From assembly GCA_011799875.1 (NCBI GenBank), contig CM022303.1, positions 549,399,368 through 549,463,367 on the forward strand: a stretch of DNA of 64,000 nucleotides. The letters run 5' to 3'. Each line of letters starts with the position of its first letter. The stretch's first letter is position 1. This document shows, one piece after another, positions 1-11,475 of this stretch. The notes beneath the pieces are model-generated. The model did no database searches and was not told where the DNA came from. It was given only the letters and a program-made list of their open reading frames with translations. Source of the stretch: Thinopyrum elongatum. Its lineage: Eukaryota > Streptophyta > Magnoliopsida > Poales > Poaceae. A program made the position numbers and the translations under genes.

Positions 1-323
1 CACAAGACGTGCTTCTCATGGGCAAGCCCGTGCGTGCACATGCATGTAATGCATGCATGCATGATGGCTTTGACTAGTATGGGCCCCACCTTCTTCTTTA
101 TAGAATTGACAAACAATAGCCCAGGTCCTTGGCGCATGTCCGTGGCAGCTCCTTGGATAGTTTTTGATGTAGCACTGGCTTATAAGATTTACATACTCTT
201 GTGCTTCAGAATCTTCAGTATAATCTTGTCTTTTAATACGTAGTATATACGTGTTTCCAATATTTCTGAAAAATATATTGTGTAATATTTGTAGACGTAT
301 CTACAATTGTTATGTCCACATCA
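1..323 (-). repeat. 3' LTR of gypsy element A (left part outside window)
   Basis: This segment matches 3232-3555 almost base for base, with one indel and a few substitutions, so the two are the LTRs of one element. Read on the minus strand the LTR begins TGATGTGGACATA at 323 and is directly preceded by a purine-rich tract, which makes it the 3' LTR. Its far end lies left of base 1. Confidence 0.85.
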
Positions 324-336
324 TCCTCCCTTTCTT
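324..336 (-). other. Polypurine tract of element A
   Basis: On the minus strand AAGAAAGGGAGGA lies immediately before the LTR start TGATGTGG. Such a tract primes plus-strand DNA synthesis in LTR retrotransposons and fixes the element's orientation. Confidence 0.8.
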
Positions 337-2018
337 GAAAACGAAGCCGTCCTCGGCTTTCCATAATCACATTCGTTGAACCATTGGATGCAATATGGAT
401 GGGGGTGTCTTGTAGTGGTGAGGCAAAGTTTCTCTACCATCTCTACACTCGCCAAATTATTGCAGATTCCACCATCAATGATCACACGAGCTGAATGTCC
501 TTTGACAACAAACTTAGTTTGAAATAGATTATGGCGTTGATGCAACTCAGCATGCCCCACTTGTGCACTAAGTACTCGCATGGTTACAAGGCTTGGGTAT
601 TTATCCGCCATATCAGCATTAATGTGTATCTCCTCATGCTCCTCCGTGTCACCTACATGATTAGCAACAAGCATGGCTTGTGTCTCTTCATTCAAATCAC
701 TAGCAGAGGAGTACTCACCATCTTCCCGCACAATGAATGTACGTTTATTTGGGAAGTCCTTCATCAAGTGCCCGCTACCTTTGCATATATGACACTTCAT
801 GTCCCTTGTGCGTCCAAATGAAGTGGTGGGTGCTATAGACATTGCTTTCGAAGCCTCGGATGATTGTGGAGCTGATTTTGAACTTGATGGATGTGCACCA
901 TTGCTCAACATAGGTGGTGTTGCCCCGGTAACAGACGGAACAGTGGGAGAGGGTGGCCATGATGAGTGACCACCTGCAGAAAAATTACCTCGTCCCTTGT
1001 TGTGTTGGCCCTGTACTTCCCTTTCAGCTTTGCAAGAAAAATGAAACAAACGAGTAATAGAATTGTACTCCTTATAGTCCAAGATATCCTGAATATCATG
1101 ATTCAAACCACCTAAAAATCTAGCCATCATAGCATCTTCGGTTTCAACTAATCCATATCGCATTAAGCCAGTTTGTAATTCTTGATAATAATCCTCTATA
1201 GAACTACTACCTTGTTTTAAACATTGCAATTCATTTAGTTTATCACGAGCATAATATGAAGGAACATAACACTGTCGCATAGCACGTTTAAAAGCATCCC
1301 AAGTAGTAGGTATATTGTTCTCATTAACACGGCAATACTCACTCCACCAAATAGAAGCAAAGTTTGTAAATTCACTAGTGGCTGCCCTAACTCTTTGGTT
1401 CTCAGGAATATGATGACATGCAAATTTTTGTTCAACTAAAAGTTCCCAATCAAGATAAACATCTGGATTATATTTACCATTGAAAGCAGGCATAGTAAAT
1501 TTAATTTTAGCATGGGAGTAGTCGTAATCTCGAACATCATACCTGTGTGGACCTCGTGCCATACCTTGACGGTTGAAACGTAGTTGTCGATGAGCACGGT
1601 CATTATGGTGGTTGACCATTTGGTCATCCTCGGTGTCACCAGAATAATCCTCATAGTTGTCCCCATGTTCTTCGGTGACGCGGGGAGGAATTTGTTGGTG
1701 CTGGTTTATGGTGGCAGCATCAGTGGTAGTAGCTGGGTGTTGTGGATGACCCATGGGCACACGCCGAGCTCGCGAAAGAGCTGCGCCACCCGTGGAGTTG
1801 CGAGGATCAACGTTGTTGTTGACGGGGGGTGCAGTCCGCAACTCGTCCAGACGTGACAAGATGTCCTTTAGCTATGTGTTCGCAACACCTTGTGCATCCT
1901 CTATGGCCTTGAGCCTCTCTTCGACCGCAATCTGAGCACCCTCAAGTTGGGCGAAACGCTCGCTGGTGACTTTCACATCCGCCGTGAGGCCCTCAAGTGT
2001 GGGTTGATCTTGTGCCAT
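324..2018 (-). pseudogene. gag-protease remnant of Ty3/gypsy element A, pol deleted
   Basis: Translation from the ATG at 2018 runs 53 codons, meets an in-frame TAG at 1872-1874, then continues 512 codons to a TGA at 321-323. Counted after the stop, residues about 133-285 are a retrotransposon gag domain that would build the virus-like particle. Residues 356-369 are a CCHC zinc knuckle whose last Cys has become Phe (C356, C359, H364, F369). Residues about 458-490 resemble the start of the aspartic protease (IIDGG). After residue about 500 the protein jumps to the last codons of a gypsy polyprotein, RKGG being encoded by the polypurine tract itself. The rest of protease, reverse transcriptase, RNase H and integrase are gone. 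The stop, the lost Cys and the deletion make it non-autonomous. Confidence 0.85.
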
Positions 2019-3231
2019 TGTTAGCGAAAGAGAAAAAACACACAGTGTATAATCCCTATCAACTAGTAGGACGTGGTGGAGAAAAACCGCTCACACTCAA
2101 ACTTAGTACCAAATTCTTACTTGTTCTTACCAATGCAACAGGTGGCGATCGGCTCGTTGGTGTTGGCTTCAAACTATCGGTGAAGATTGGATTTGAGCGA
2201 TAACCAGGAATCAGTAGAGCCGGGACCTGTACTTATTGGTAAGAAAAGGTGTAGCTTGGCAAAGGTTTCTCAACTCACAATATAGCAAAAAGCAATGCAA
2301 GTTGAATAATTGCTCAAACTCCTAACTAGTGCTGGCAGTCGACTAGTAAGAGACAAAACAATTTAAGCCCCAGATACTGAATCAAATGAGTGGAAACTGG
2401 TGAAAATATGATAGCTCTAAGTAGCTAGATATATGTGAGGTATAAACACGATGTAGGGTAGAAAATGTTCAGCAACAATCACTTATATGAACCGATTAAA
2501 CATGCTGAACAGTAAATGAAACTAACCGGCCTGGCAAATTTTTTCTTCCTCCATTTTTTTCCTTTTTGCTTTTTTTTCTCTTTTATTTTCTCAGGCCGAT
2601 TACCAGCAGAGGTAAAAGTCACATACCCAGTTTAAATCAACAGGAAGCGAAGAAACTATCGGGCCGTGTGCTTTTGGAGCGGGCAAAGCAAACTTCTCCC
2701 AAGAAAAACAAAGCACAACTCTTGTGCTGGAACGGGTATGTGAACTGGGGATCGATCTTTCGATGAGAGGAAGATAACTACGATTTTTGGGAGGATTTGA
2801 CCCTCACGATCCGGCTGCCAACCGTACAGGGAGAACCGTACACGACTGATATCCACGGCAATCGCTAAACCAACTCCATGATGTTATCGACCGAGCCAAC
2901 GGGGCGATCGACCTATCCACGAAGGATTTTTCCTGCAAGCAAATCGAAAAACATGCAAGAAAATAATAGCCAAGTAATCTCAAAATTGCGAATATGCTAG
3001 ATGCAATAAATCTCACAAGATGGGGTTTCGATAGGATGTCTTGACGGTCGCACTAGCCGCTACGAGCGAAGACAAATAAAAATAGTAATAACTAAACTTC
3101 TGTAAAGAAAACCCGAGTTTAATCCTAATTGATGGACTGCTATTTATTAACTACAGATACGACGGCCAGATGTCTCGTGCTGTCTTCAGAGTCCGGCTCT
3201 CGAACGAAATCTAGGCAGCCCATGCCTTGCG
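2019..3231 (-). other. Leader of element A plus unresolved remainder of its 5' LTR
   Basis: No coding region is supported here. It should hold the end of the 5' LTR, the primer binding site and the gag leader. I could not place the LTR's downstream boundary because the partner LTR runs off the window, and no clear iMet primer site was found by eye. A T-rich tract is at about 2540-2595. Confidence 0.5.
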
Positions 3232-3555
3232 CACGAGACGTGCTTCTCATGGGCCAAGCCCGTGCGTGCACATGCATGTAATGCATGCATGCATGATGGC
3301 TTTGACTAGTATGGGCCCCACCTTCTTCTTTATAGAATTGACCAACAATAGCCCAGGTCATTGGCGCATGTCCGTGGCAGCTCCTTGGATAGTTTTTTAT
3401 GTAGCACTGGCTTATAAGATTTACGGACTCTTGTGCTTCAGAATCTTCAGTATAATCTTGTCTTTTAATACGTAGCATATACGTGTTTCCAATATTTCTG
3501 AAAATTATATTGTGTAATGTTTGTAGACGTATCTATAATTGCTATGTCCACATCA
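3232..3555 (-). repeat. 5' LTR of gypsy element A (at least this part)
   Basis: Matches 1-323. It ends at the same ACATCA boundary (3555) but is followed by different sequence (ATAGTGATGG) instead of the polypurine tract, so 3555 is the outer edge of the element. Small ORFs inside it are LTR sequence. Confidence 0.85.
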
Positions 3556-4180
3556 ATAGTGATGGATCTTAACACTAAACAGATCATCAACACCACCTGC
3601 ATTGCACAAAAAATGGGAAAATTTCAGTTTTTATCCTATGAAAGCAAAACCTAAATCATATACTACTGTATGTTCGTGGCTACCTAAATGTCAAAGGGAA
3701 AGCTTATTTGATGCTACCACGCATGGCAAAATGTAGTCTCTCAATCAGCCCGAAAACCCTAACCTCCGCCATGCTTATTTCCATCAAATTGCAGCAGAAA
3801 AAACGTTGGCAACGAGCACATACCATAGTCAGGATGGTCTTCGCCGCGATCCGAAGCACGGGTGACATCTAGGCAGATGATCGCCGGACTAGGTGCCGCC
3901 GTCGCCCACCCAAGCTCCGTTCGACCAGAAACAGGGGAGAGGAGCAGGGGAGAGAGACGAACAGCCGGACCTCCAACTGAGATTGAAAAGAAAACGGGGT
4001 CCTCTCTACAAATATGGCGCCGCCTCGCATCCACACGTGCCCCTCACGTGGCGGCCAGGTTTTTTTTTTTTCCAAAAACGAATCCTACCCAAACCAGCCA
4101 TTTCAGGTATGCGAGATTGTAGTTGCTTTTCGGGTCTACGAGAATGTGGACTAAAGTGAGCATCGGGGACAAGTTTGTGT
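3556..4180. other. No gene recognised
   Basis: Mixed-composition sequence with a GC-rich stretch at about 3830-4060 and a T10 run near 4063. Open frames overlap on both strands without domain similarity or convincing codon bias. Confidence 0.5.
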
Positions 4181-5460
4181 ACCATTGGTGCAATTAGCTC
4201 CCCACATGCAGCTATTGGGTTGGTCACGTTTCGTGTTTTCTTTTTGTTCGCTGGGTTTCCATCAAGACGCGTGTGGTGTTGTTCGGACGTTGTACTGGTT
4301 TTGGCTCGTTTTCTTGGTTCTTTCTGATTCTTTTGTTTTCTTTGTTATTTCACTCATTTTCTCCATTTCATTTTCCTGTTTTCTTTGTTTTTCAATGGGT
4401 TTCTTCGTTTCTTTCTCGGTTTTCACTGTTTTTCTTTTATTTTTTATATTTTAGCACCAATTTATTTCTTTCTTTCTTGGTTTCACTGTTTTAACGCATG
4501 CCCTATTTTTTTTGATACACAATATGCATTTTTACTGTACACGTGAGATATATTTTTGATGCACGGTGAACATTTTTCAAATACATGATGTACATTTTCT
4601 TAATATATGGTTTTCAAAACCATTTGTACATGACCAATTTTTTCAGATACACATTGAATTGTTAATGGCAATAAACTTTTTTTAAACAACACAATCTTTT
4701 TTTAACATTATCGAAACATTTTTTGAAATTTCATGGCTATTTTTAGGAAGCACGTTAATATTGATTTAAAATATCATGTATATATTATTAATGTCAATAA
4801 GCATTTTTTTTAACCTATGCGGACATTTTCTTACATTGTATAATCATTTTTTGTGTACATGTTAAATTGTTTTTGCAAATACATGATTAGTATTATTCAA
4901 ACATATATTTTGATGTCGACATTTTTCAATACTATTATACATTTTATATACACTAGTAATATTTTTATATAAATGTTTAACATTTTTGCATATACATCAT
5001 TAAAAAATTTAAAAACTTCTATTTCTTTATGACTACTTTCCATACACATGTACATTTTTGCATACGTCGGGAATATTGTTTACATACGGGTTTAGAAATT
5101 TTAAATACATGATTAACATTTTTAAAACCTAATTTTTTGACGTCTACTTTTCTCCATACACATTATACACTTTCTGTATACTTCAGAAACATTTTTTATA
5201 TACATAATTAATATTTTTCAGATACATGATTAACATTTTTCTGGATGTATGTTTTGATGTCTACATTTTTCATATACACTTTACAATTTCCGTATCGATT
5301 AGAAACATTTTTCTACACCCATTTGACATTTTGCAAATTTATATGCCAAATTCATTTTCATAAGAGATATTTTTAGAAATATTAGAAATTTAAGAAAAAT
5401 AAAAACACTAAAGAAGAAACAAAAGCAAAATATGAAAAATATTTAAAAAAGAGAGCACTG
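4181..5460. repeat. AT-rich degenerate repeat block L
   Basis: A T-rich opening (about 4230-4490) leads into many degenerate copies of a motif like AACATTTTT...ATACATGATT to about 5330, then an A-rich end (about 5390-5455). Block R (23641-24990) has the same order and orientation. It looks like the body of a non-autonomous DNA transposon; the family was not identified. Short ORFs here are low-complexity artefacts. Confidence 0.6.
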
Positions 5461-5511
5461 AGGGCATGTGGTCCGCACTGCCTGATCCATTTCGGCGGCT
5501 GTTTAACGCGA

Positions 5512-5730
5512 GACATGTTACCGTGGGTGGATATCAGGTGATACCATGTCTATAACCCTAAAAATTCAGATCAAAATTCGAAATATATATTGAGAAACAA
5601 AAAAGACAAATCAGTATGTGAATAGTGTAATTTCCGACATTGTTCATGTTTTGTCTTCTTTTGATACTATTTATTCTAGATTTGTCATTTTTGTTTCTCA
5701 ATTGGTATTTTGAATGTGATTTTTGAAACA
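5512..5730. repeat. Left arm and centre of a palindromic MITE-like sequence
   Basis: The arms ATTGAGAAACAAAAAAGACA (about 5576-5598) and its near complement TGTCATTTTTGTTTCTCAAT (about 5682-5702) surround a centre near 5640. Further out, ATATCAGGTGATACC at about 5530 has its reverse complement at about 23573-23590, beyond the Helitron unit. The palindrome is therefore split at 5730. Confidence 0.65.
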
Positions 5731-6330
5731 TCTCTACTCCTAGTGGAGCAGTTGGTAGGATTGCGTCCAGGTTTTTTTTCGTCCCACCACTTTCGTTCGG
5801 TTTTTTTTTACTGGTTTTTTTTCATCCCCTCCCCCCATCCCACCAGTTTAGTTTCGCGTCACCCTCTCACACAAGAAAAAAAAAATTAAACGTATCAGAA
5901 CTTTCCATGATGGCGCAAGTTATTTAGTAATGTCTTTATGTTAAAGAATCAATCACGATTAATCTCTAAAGATCAAATCTAAATTAATTAGTCTTACCTT
6001 AAATCGCTCAATCACATTAATTAGGAAATAAATAACCGATTTTAAGAAAATTAATGTGTAAATCATCTCTACTCCTAATGGAGCAATTGGTAGGATTGCG
6101 TCCACGTTTTTTTTCGTCCCACCATTTTCGTCCGTTTTTTTTACTAGTTATTTTTCGTCCCACCACCCCTTGCACGCACTCCCAAAAAAATCATCCCGCA
6201 CAAAACACCTCTCGCGTTCACTATTTTCGTCCCACCATTTTCGTCCTTTTTTTTACTGGTTATTTTTCGTCCCCCCACCCCCCGCACGCACTCCCAAAAA
6301 AATCATCCCGCACAAAACACCTCTCCTATC
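5731..6330 (+). repeat. Duplicated Helitron 5' termini and local tandem repeats
   Basis: TCTCTACTCC occurs at 5731, 6066 and 6661, each time after an A. The first two share about 70 bp including TTGGTAGGATTGCGTCCA and a T-run followed by CGTCCCACCA. A roughly 110-bp tandem duplication (about 6108-6208 and 6220-6325) repeats the tail with CCCGCACAAAACACCTCTC. Confidence 0.65.
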
Positions 6331-6537
6331 AATCCCCTCGAGGAGACGCCGCCGCCATCGTGCGATCTTCCTGAAACAGATATGATTTTCCTAACAAAGA
6401 GATAATGCTTATACGTACAGGAAATCAATCATTTCCATATTCAGACAGAGAGGAAAATGATGAAAAGTTTCTTTTAAAATTTGGGGTATGATTTTCGCAT
6501 GCAATCAGGAGTTATGATTTTCCTAAGAAAGAGATAA

Positions 6538-7050
6538 TTGATTTTTGTCCATGGAATCAAGCATTGCCATATGCATCAGCCAAAGGATCACGGTGAGAAG
6601 GAAAAGAAGAAAAATCTGCGGTGTTTATTTCTATATTTGGGACGTCCATACCAGCATTTATCTCTACTCCTAATATTTGGAAAAAAAAAAAACAATTCGC
6701 CGCAGATCTCCTCCTGTCCGGATGAGATCCCAAGCCGCTACTCCTCGTCTCCGGATAAGACGCAACCGCAGACGCCGACGCCGATCCAGGGAGACGACGC
6801 CGCGACGCCGGCGACTGCCATCGCCATCGCGGATCAGCAGGACGCCACGGCCGCCGTCGCGGAATACCAGAACGCGACCGTCGCGGATCACCAAGACGAC
6901 GCCTCCTTCCCCTCCCTCCACCACACGCCGCCTGCCAGATCTCGTCGTGCATTGACAGCCATCGACCACCCACTCCACCCTACCTGCCCCGGCCCCGATG
7001 CCGCCACGTACCAAGCCCCGCCACAGCTGCATCGATCTAAGGTGTGACGC
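6538..7050 (+). other. GC-rich coding-like island, unrecognised
   Basis: After a third Helitron-like 5' end at 6661, a GC-rich stretch (about 6700-7050) carries overlapping ORFs on both strands, the longest plus-strand one 169 codons (6538-7047). The translation is Ala/Pro/Arg/Asp-rich with no domain I recognise. It could be a captured 5' exon of a host gene, but low-complexity GC bias alone can open such frames. Confidence 0.3.
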
Positions 7051-8267
7051 GTCCCATCACCACTGATCTATGATTGTGGTTCGAGACGGGTCTGTGGCAC
7101 CAGTGGCGGGAGGAGCCGCCTGGTTGAGAAGCTCATCCATGACGTTTGCGTCAGCCCGTGGTCGTCCGGCGTGTCAAGCCGTCGATCGGGAGTCCCAGGT
7201 CCATACTCTCTGCAGGTACACATATCTTTTGACTGCATTCTCATTATAGTAGTAGTTCGATCTGTTCTGTCGATGAACAGCCGCGCGAGGCTGCAAGGTT
7301 GGTTGTGAGTTACGGAAACATTGTCTCCCTTACACCTTAAATTAACTACTAATAGCTTCTCCTTTTTGGATTTTTTTTAAATAATCGCTGACTCAATTTC
7401 AATTGCTGATCATTTTCGTTGACCTTTTCATTAGGGTGCTTGCAGAATGGTGTGGCAGAATGGAGCAACATCACAGCGCTTCTTGTCGCGCCCACACAGC
7501 GTGGAGCCGCCAGCCTGCCCGAGCCACCGTTGATCAGCGTCAACTCCGCCAGGGAAATATATGGTTCTGATTTCTTAGGTTGTTAGGTTCTGTGTTCCCC
7601 TAGGATTTAAAAGTTACTGTAACTGTAATCAAATATCCATTTCAATAAGGACTTTAGTGCTTGAGTTTTTCTGTTTCTTGACTTGTTTCAATAAGAACTT
7701 CTGTGCTTGAGTTTGGACCCTGTGTCCCCGTCAGATTTCACTTTGCTCAAATTACTCAATCAGAACTCGTGGTATTCTACATATTATTGGCTCTCATTCT
7801 TCCTTCAAGCGGCATCCGATTCTTCACAAGCCGATGAAATATTTATTTCTCGTAGGTATTCATCGGCCAATTTCTCAGATTAGGACTTGAGATAAACATC
7901 AATTTGGCTCAAGGTAATTCACCCTACTTTGCATCATAAATCATATTAGGCTATTTTGAATGCAGCCGGGATGCTGAAAAGTTTGTTTAAGTTCTTCTAG
8001 CTTGCTCTCAAATATTAGCTTCTACGTGCGCGTGCTGATGTAGAACCATCAAATGTCTCATTTAGATATCTTCTGAAAGATCATGTGTTGACGATCTTTG
8101 AGCAAAGAAGTGTGTAACTGCAAGGAACTGCTATTTTGATGCAATACTACGTCTGATAATATCTTATCTTCTAGCATTCCCTGTAAATTTTGTGCTGACC
8201 AATATTTTACTAAACTAATTTGTACAATTCAATACAGACTTGCTAAGGGTCCTCTAGCTTGGGGAGG
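7051..8267. other. Helitron interior, no gene recognised
   Basis: Alternating AT-rich and GC-rich stretches resembling introns and exons of a decayed gene (GC-rich at about 7080-7215 and 7430-7560). No frame longer than about 64 codons and no domain. Confidence 0.4.
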
Positions 8268-8498
8268 TTAATATCCCATTTTGTCAAGATTTCCAGCAAG
8301 TGCTAGCAGAAGGGTCATCCTGTACTGCGCCTCGATGCGCAGGTTCCGCCATGGCACCTTCGTCGTTGGCTGCTGCGTGCCGACCCTGTCCATCCTGCGG
8401 CGCTGGTGTCGGAGCAGGCGGAGGTTGTCCTTGTGGTTGTCGGCGATGAGAATGTGCACCAGCTCCCATCGATCCGCGACCCACAGCCGGCGCAGGTC
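8268..8498 (-). pseudogene. Captured exon-like fragment of an unknown host gene
   Basis: A minus-strand frame open from after a TAG near 8497 down to 8268 encodes about 77 residues with third positions mostly C or G, as in grass genes. It includes ELVHILIADNHKDNLRLLRH and ends in TAA. The plus-strand ORF over the same bases looks like a shadow. I do not recognise the protein, and it may simply read into an intron at its end. Position inside a Helitron suggests a captured gene piece. Confidence 0.4.
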
Positions 8499-9533
8499 AA
8501 CTCGCTACAGCGGACGAATGTCGTCAACATTCCCATTGGTATGCAGAGGGGAGCAAGATCTAGAGCCTGTCCATGACAGCCGCTCGATGGCCGCACATCC
8601 AGCTCATCACAGGGTGAGCTGCGACCGCGCTCGCAGGGTAGGCGAGCAATGGTACCGAGCAGGCGTGGGCGAGCTGGCAACAGTGAGCTTCAGTGGCACG
8701 CGCAGGCGTTGCCGAAGATTCTGTACTCCTATAATCATGGTCATGGTCACACTCTTTTAACAACTGAAATTCATTGCCAATTGTTGGATTATCTGAGTCA
8801 AAACTAGATTATGGGAACTGAAAGCTATTAAATATTTTGGATTGTGAATTCCATGGTACTGCAAGTTCAAATAAGAAGTTCATGTCCTAATATTTGTGTA
8901 TATCCTGTATTATGAACATGTTAAAGTATGAATTCAGGCAATACGTCCATCTCATACAGAAAGTTTGAAACTTTGTATTGGTACTGTTCATGATTTAGTG
9001 AGTGCAACAAGGTCAGTTTAAAATTTCAGGCTGAGCCGTTTATGTGATACTTTAGTCCACTGTTATGATCACACATGTGATCATTTTTGGTTTTAATGAT
9101 GAAGTTTTATAGCGCCACAAGCTTTGAATAATGTTACGGCTAACGAACTTCCGTAAATTGTAGTTGAGGTTGCAAAAGTACAAAGTGAATGGAAAATATA
9201 TTCTCCTTGACCATCCTAGCATATCCACTGATGGATCTAACTTCTACTTTATTGTTTGTTATGTATCCCAACACTACAGTATCCTTCGGAAAGATGTCAA
9301 AGCAGGAAGATTTATAGTTGATGGTATGGCTAGCATCCAAGGTGAGACACCAACCTCAATGCATATTTCAAATGCAATGCTCTAATTTTGTGTGAACTAC
9401 TAGCTTCACATTTTATGTGGTTACTTTAGAATGTTTTATTCATGACTAGCAAATCCTTGCAGCCAGTAGTCTAGGAAAGTAGCCAGATCGATGTTACTAT
9501 ATGTGGTTTGTCGTTTGTCTCTGTAACAATCTA
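8499..9533. other. Helitron interior, no gene recognised
   Basis: A GC-rich stretch to about 8740 is followed by AT-rich sequence. A 73-codon plus-strand frame at 9164-9385 has no recognisable domain. Nothing further seen up to the CACTA end. Confidence 0.4.
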
Positions 9534-10255
9534 CACTACTGCAGGATGCTGCTAACACGACACTACGATCAGAGACCCTTCGACGAAACTGTGTGCGATG
9601 CAATAATCGCAAACGGTGATGTAAAAAAACCATCAAAAAATATGCAAAACGTTTGCCATGAAGGATACATCAAACACAGTTCAGAATTTAGTTGCGTGTG
9701 CGATGAGGTAGAACAAAAGAAACGGGCAGCCAGATGAAGGCGTGTGCGATCTACGGCATACGGTTCACTCGGATAAACTGTTCGTGATGAGGCGGAACAA
9801 AAGAAACGGGCAGCCAGATCAAGGTGTGTGCGATAGAGGGCAAACAGTTCACTCGGATGAACTGTTTGCGTTGAGCCAAGATAACAGAAACGGTTCAATT
9901 TAACAAGATGTGTGTGATACGCGGCAAACAGATCTGTAATCAGAAATGTGTGCGAAGACCGATAATAACACAGATGATTGCTGCTAATTAGACATGTGTG
10001 TTGTGCGTTGGGATTGCATACAGAACAACAATATATATATATACACACACACTTATAAGGACATGGTTGCATAACCAAATTAAACATCTAATTACATAGG
10101 TGGCTACTACACACATGATATTTGCACACACCAAAGTAAACTATTAGATGCATAATTACATAGGTGGCTACTACACACATGACATTTCCACACACCAAAG
10201 TCAACTATATATTACATGCATAATTAACTAGGATAAACGATCATCTGATCATCAT
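9534..10255. repeat. Left subterminal region of the CACTA element
   Basis: Repeated copies of a motif near GTGTGCGAT...GCAAACNGTT in both orientations (9560-9990), then a short TA/CA microsatellite (10029-10050). A 55-60 bp direct repeat follows, with AATTACATAGGTGGCTACTA at about 10091 and again at about 10153. Confidence 0.6.
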
Positions 10256-10939
10256 CTACTTCTTGTGACGCTTGCCGCTATTGCTCTTCTTGTGGCTCGA
10301 TCCGGCCTCGTCGATTTCGGTAACGAGGCACTTCCTCATGTCAACGATCCGCCTGTGCATCTCGTGGCATGTGTACACGCTCTTGGCCGCGAACCTGAGG
10401 TGAGGTTCATCCAGTTGCCGCATCCAGGCCCCGTGCCAGGATACGGGACGTGTTCTGTTGGCATCCTGCTTCATCTTTTCGTAGTATGGGTCGATGATGG
10501 CCGAGGCGAGTTCAACCAGGGAGTCCTTCTTCGTGCTGCCCCAGACCCTGTAGTGCTCACGGATTTCGACAAGGTTCTTGCAGGCCAAGCCCGTAACCCT
10601 GAGCGCTTTTACATCGTCGATGGTTTCCACCGTAGTGAACTTGTAGTCAGTGCTGTTGACAAACTTGGCGAAACGGTCGCAAGGCTCTGTGGCCATGCAG
10701 TAGTGGTAGATGAGGACATGATGGCGCACGCACAACTGGGCGACGGCAACCTTCTGATCTATGTTGGGACGACCGCCGGTGTACTGGAGGTCGATGCCGA
10801 CCACCTTGTACTTGTCTTGAGCAAGCAACTGCTCAGCGGTGTTGATATAGTCGTCCACCACGGCCGGGTCAATGGTGTACACCACCGAGAGATCCGTCTC
10901 CCTTGTGTGGGTCTCCACTTTATGCTCGCCGAACTCCAT
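10256..10939 (-). CDS. WRN/RNase D-type 3'-5' exonuclease-like protein with degenerate active site
   Basis: An intact 227-codon frame starting at the ATG at 10937-10939. Residues about 43-198 follow the DEDD 3'-5' exonuclease fold of the Werner-type family: exo I at VVGIDLQYTGG (about 47-56), exo II around IDDVKAL (107-113), exo III near FAAKSVYTCHEM (183-194). In active members exo I reads D-x-E and exo III carries an Asp; here they read D50-L-Q52 and Ser187. Two of the four metal ligands appear to be lost, so nuclease activity is doubtful while the fold may remain. The C-terminus is Lys/Arg-rich (214-227). The frame lies just inside the CACTA left end, transcribed toward it. A truncated copy of its tail lies at 11876-11945. 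Expression is unknown. Confidence 0.65.
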   Translation of the reverse strand: MEFGEHKVETHTRETDLSVVYTIDPAVVDDYINTAEQLLAQDKYKVVGIDLQYTGGRPNIDQKVAVAQLCVRHHVLIYHYCMATEPCDRFAKFVNSTDYKFTTVETIDDVKALRVTGLACKNLVEIREHYRVWGSTKKDSLVELASAIIDPYYEKMKQDANRTRPVSWHGAWMRQLDEPHLRFAAKSVYTCHEMHRRIVDMRKCLVTEIDEAGSSHKKSNSGKRHKK

Positions 10940-11475
10940 TGGAGCGCCGCCATCCCCTCTCTATGTGTCGTCGTGGGTGTGCTTGTTGTGTTGTCGGGCG
11001 CGATCGAAAGGTCGAAGAGACTAAGGTTATTATAATGGCCGCCGGGAATTAAAGGGGAAGCCAGACGACCTGGAATATCGGCACGCCCGGATGGCAGTTC
11101 TAATTTGCAGCGCATAACTCCATCGTGCCGCACGTAACTGCATCGTGTGGCGACGCGCGCGGCGTAACCGCATGCATAGGGGGCCCCCAACGTGATTGTG
11201 CGCAGGCCCAACCGCTGGCAGAGCGCGCGTGGAGGGACGCGAGCAGAGCGCTCTGCGGTCGCCTCAACGGCGCACAACCATATATATGCATATAGCAGTT
11301 GAACACGCAAGGAAAAGCTGTCCACAACCGAGCGCGTGGAGCTACGCGAGCAGAGCGCGCCGACGGACAGCAGAGCGCGCCGACGGACGTGAGCAGAGCG
11401 CCGTGGCGCCTAACGGCGAGCACAGCGCGCTGCGGCGCCTAACGGCGAGCACATCGCGCCGAGGTATGCGAGCAG
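10940..11475. repeat. GC-rich region upstream of the exonuclease-like ORF with short tandem repeats
   Basis: Direct repeats of GAGCAGAGCGC and GCGCCTAACGGCGAGCACA occur at about 11220-11480. Read on the minus strand, a TATA-like stretch (about 11281-11299) precedes the ORF start by about 340 bp. Overlapping ORFs on both strands are products of the GC-rich repeats. Confidence 0.45.

Noticed and set aside
34..243. 69-codon ORF repeated at 3227-3475
   Set aside because: Lies in the LTRs of element A on the strand opposite to the element.
10265..11035. 256-codon plus-strand ORF
   Set aside because: Antisense of the exonuclease-like frame, which has clear family motifs; no domain on this strand.
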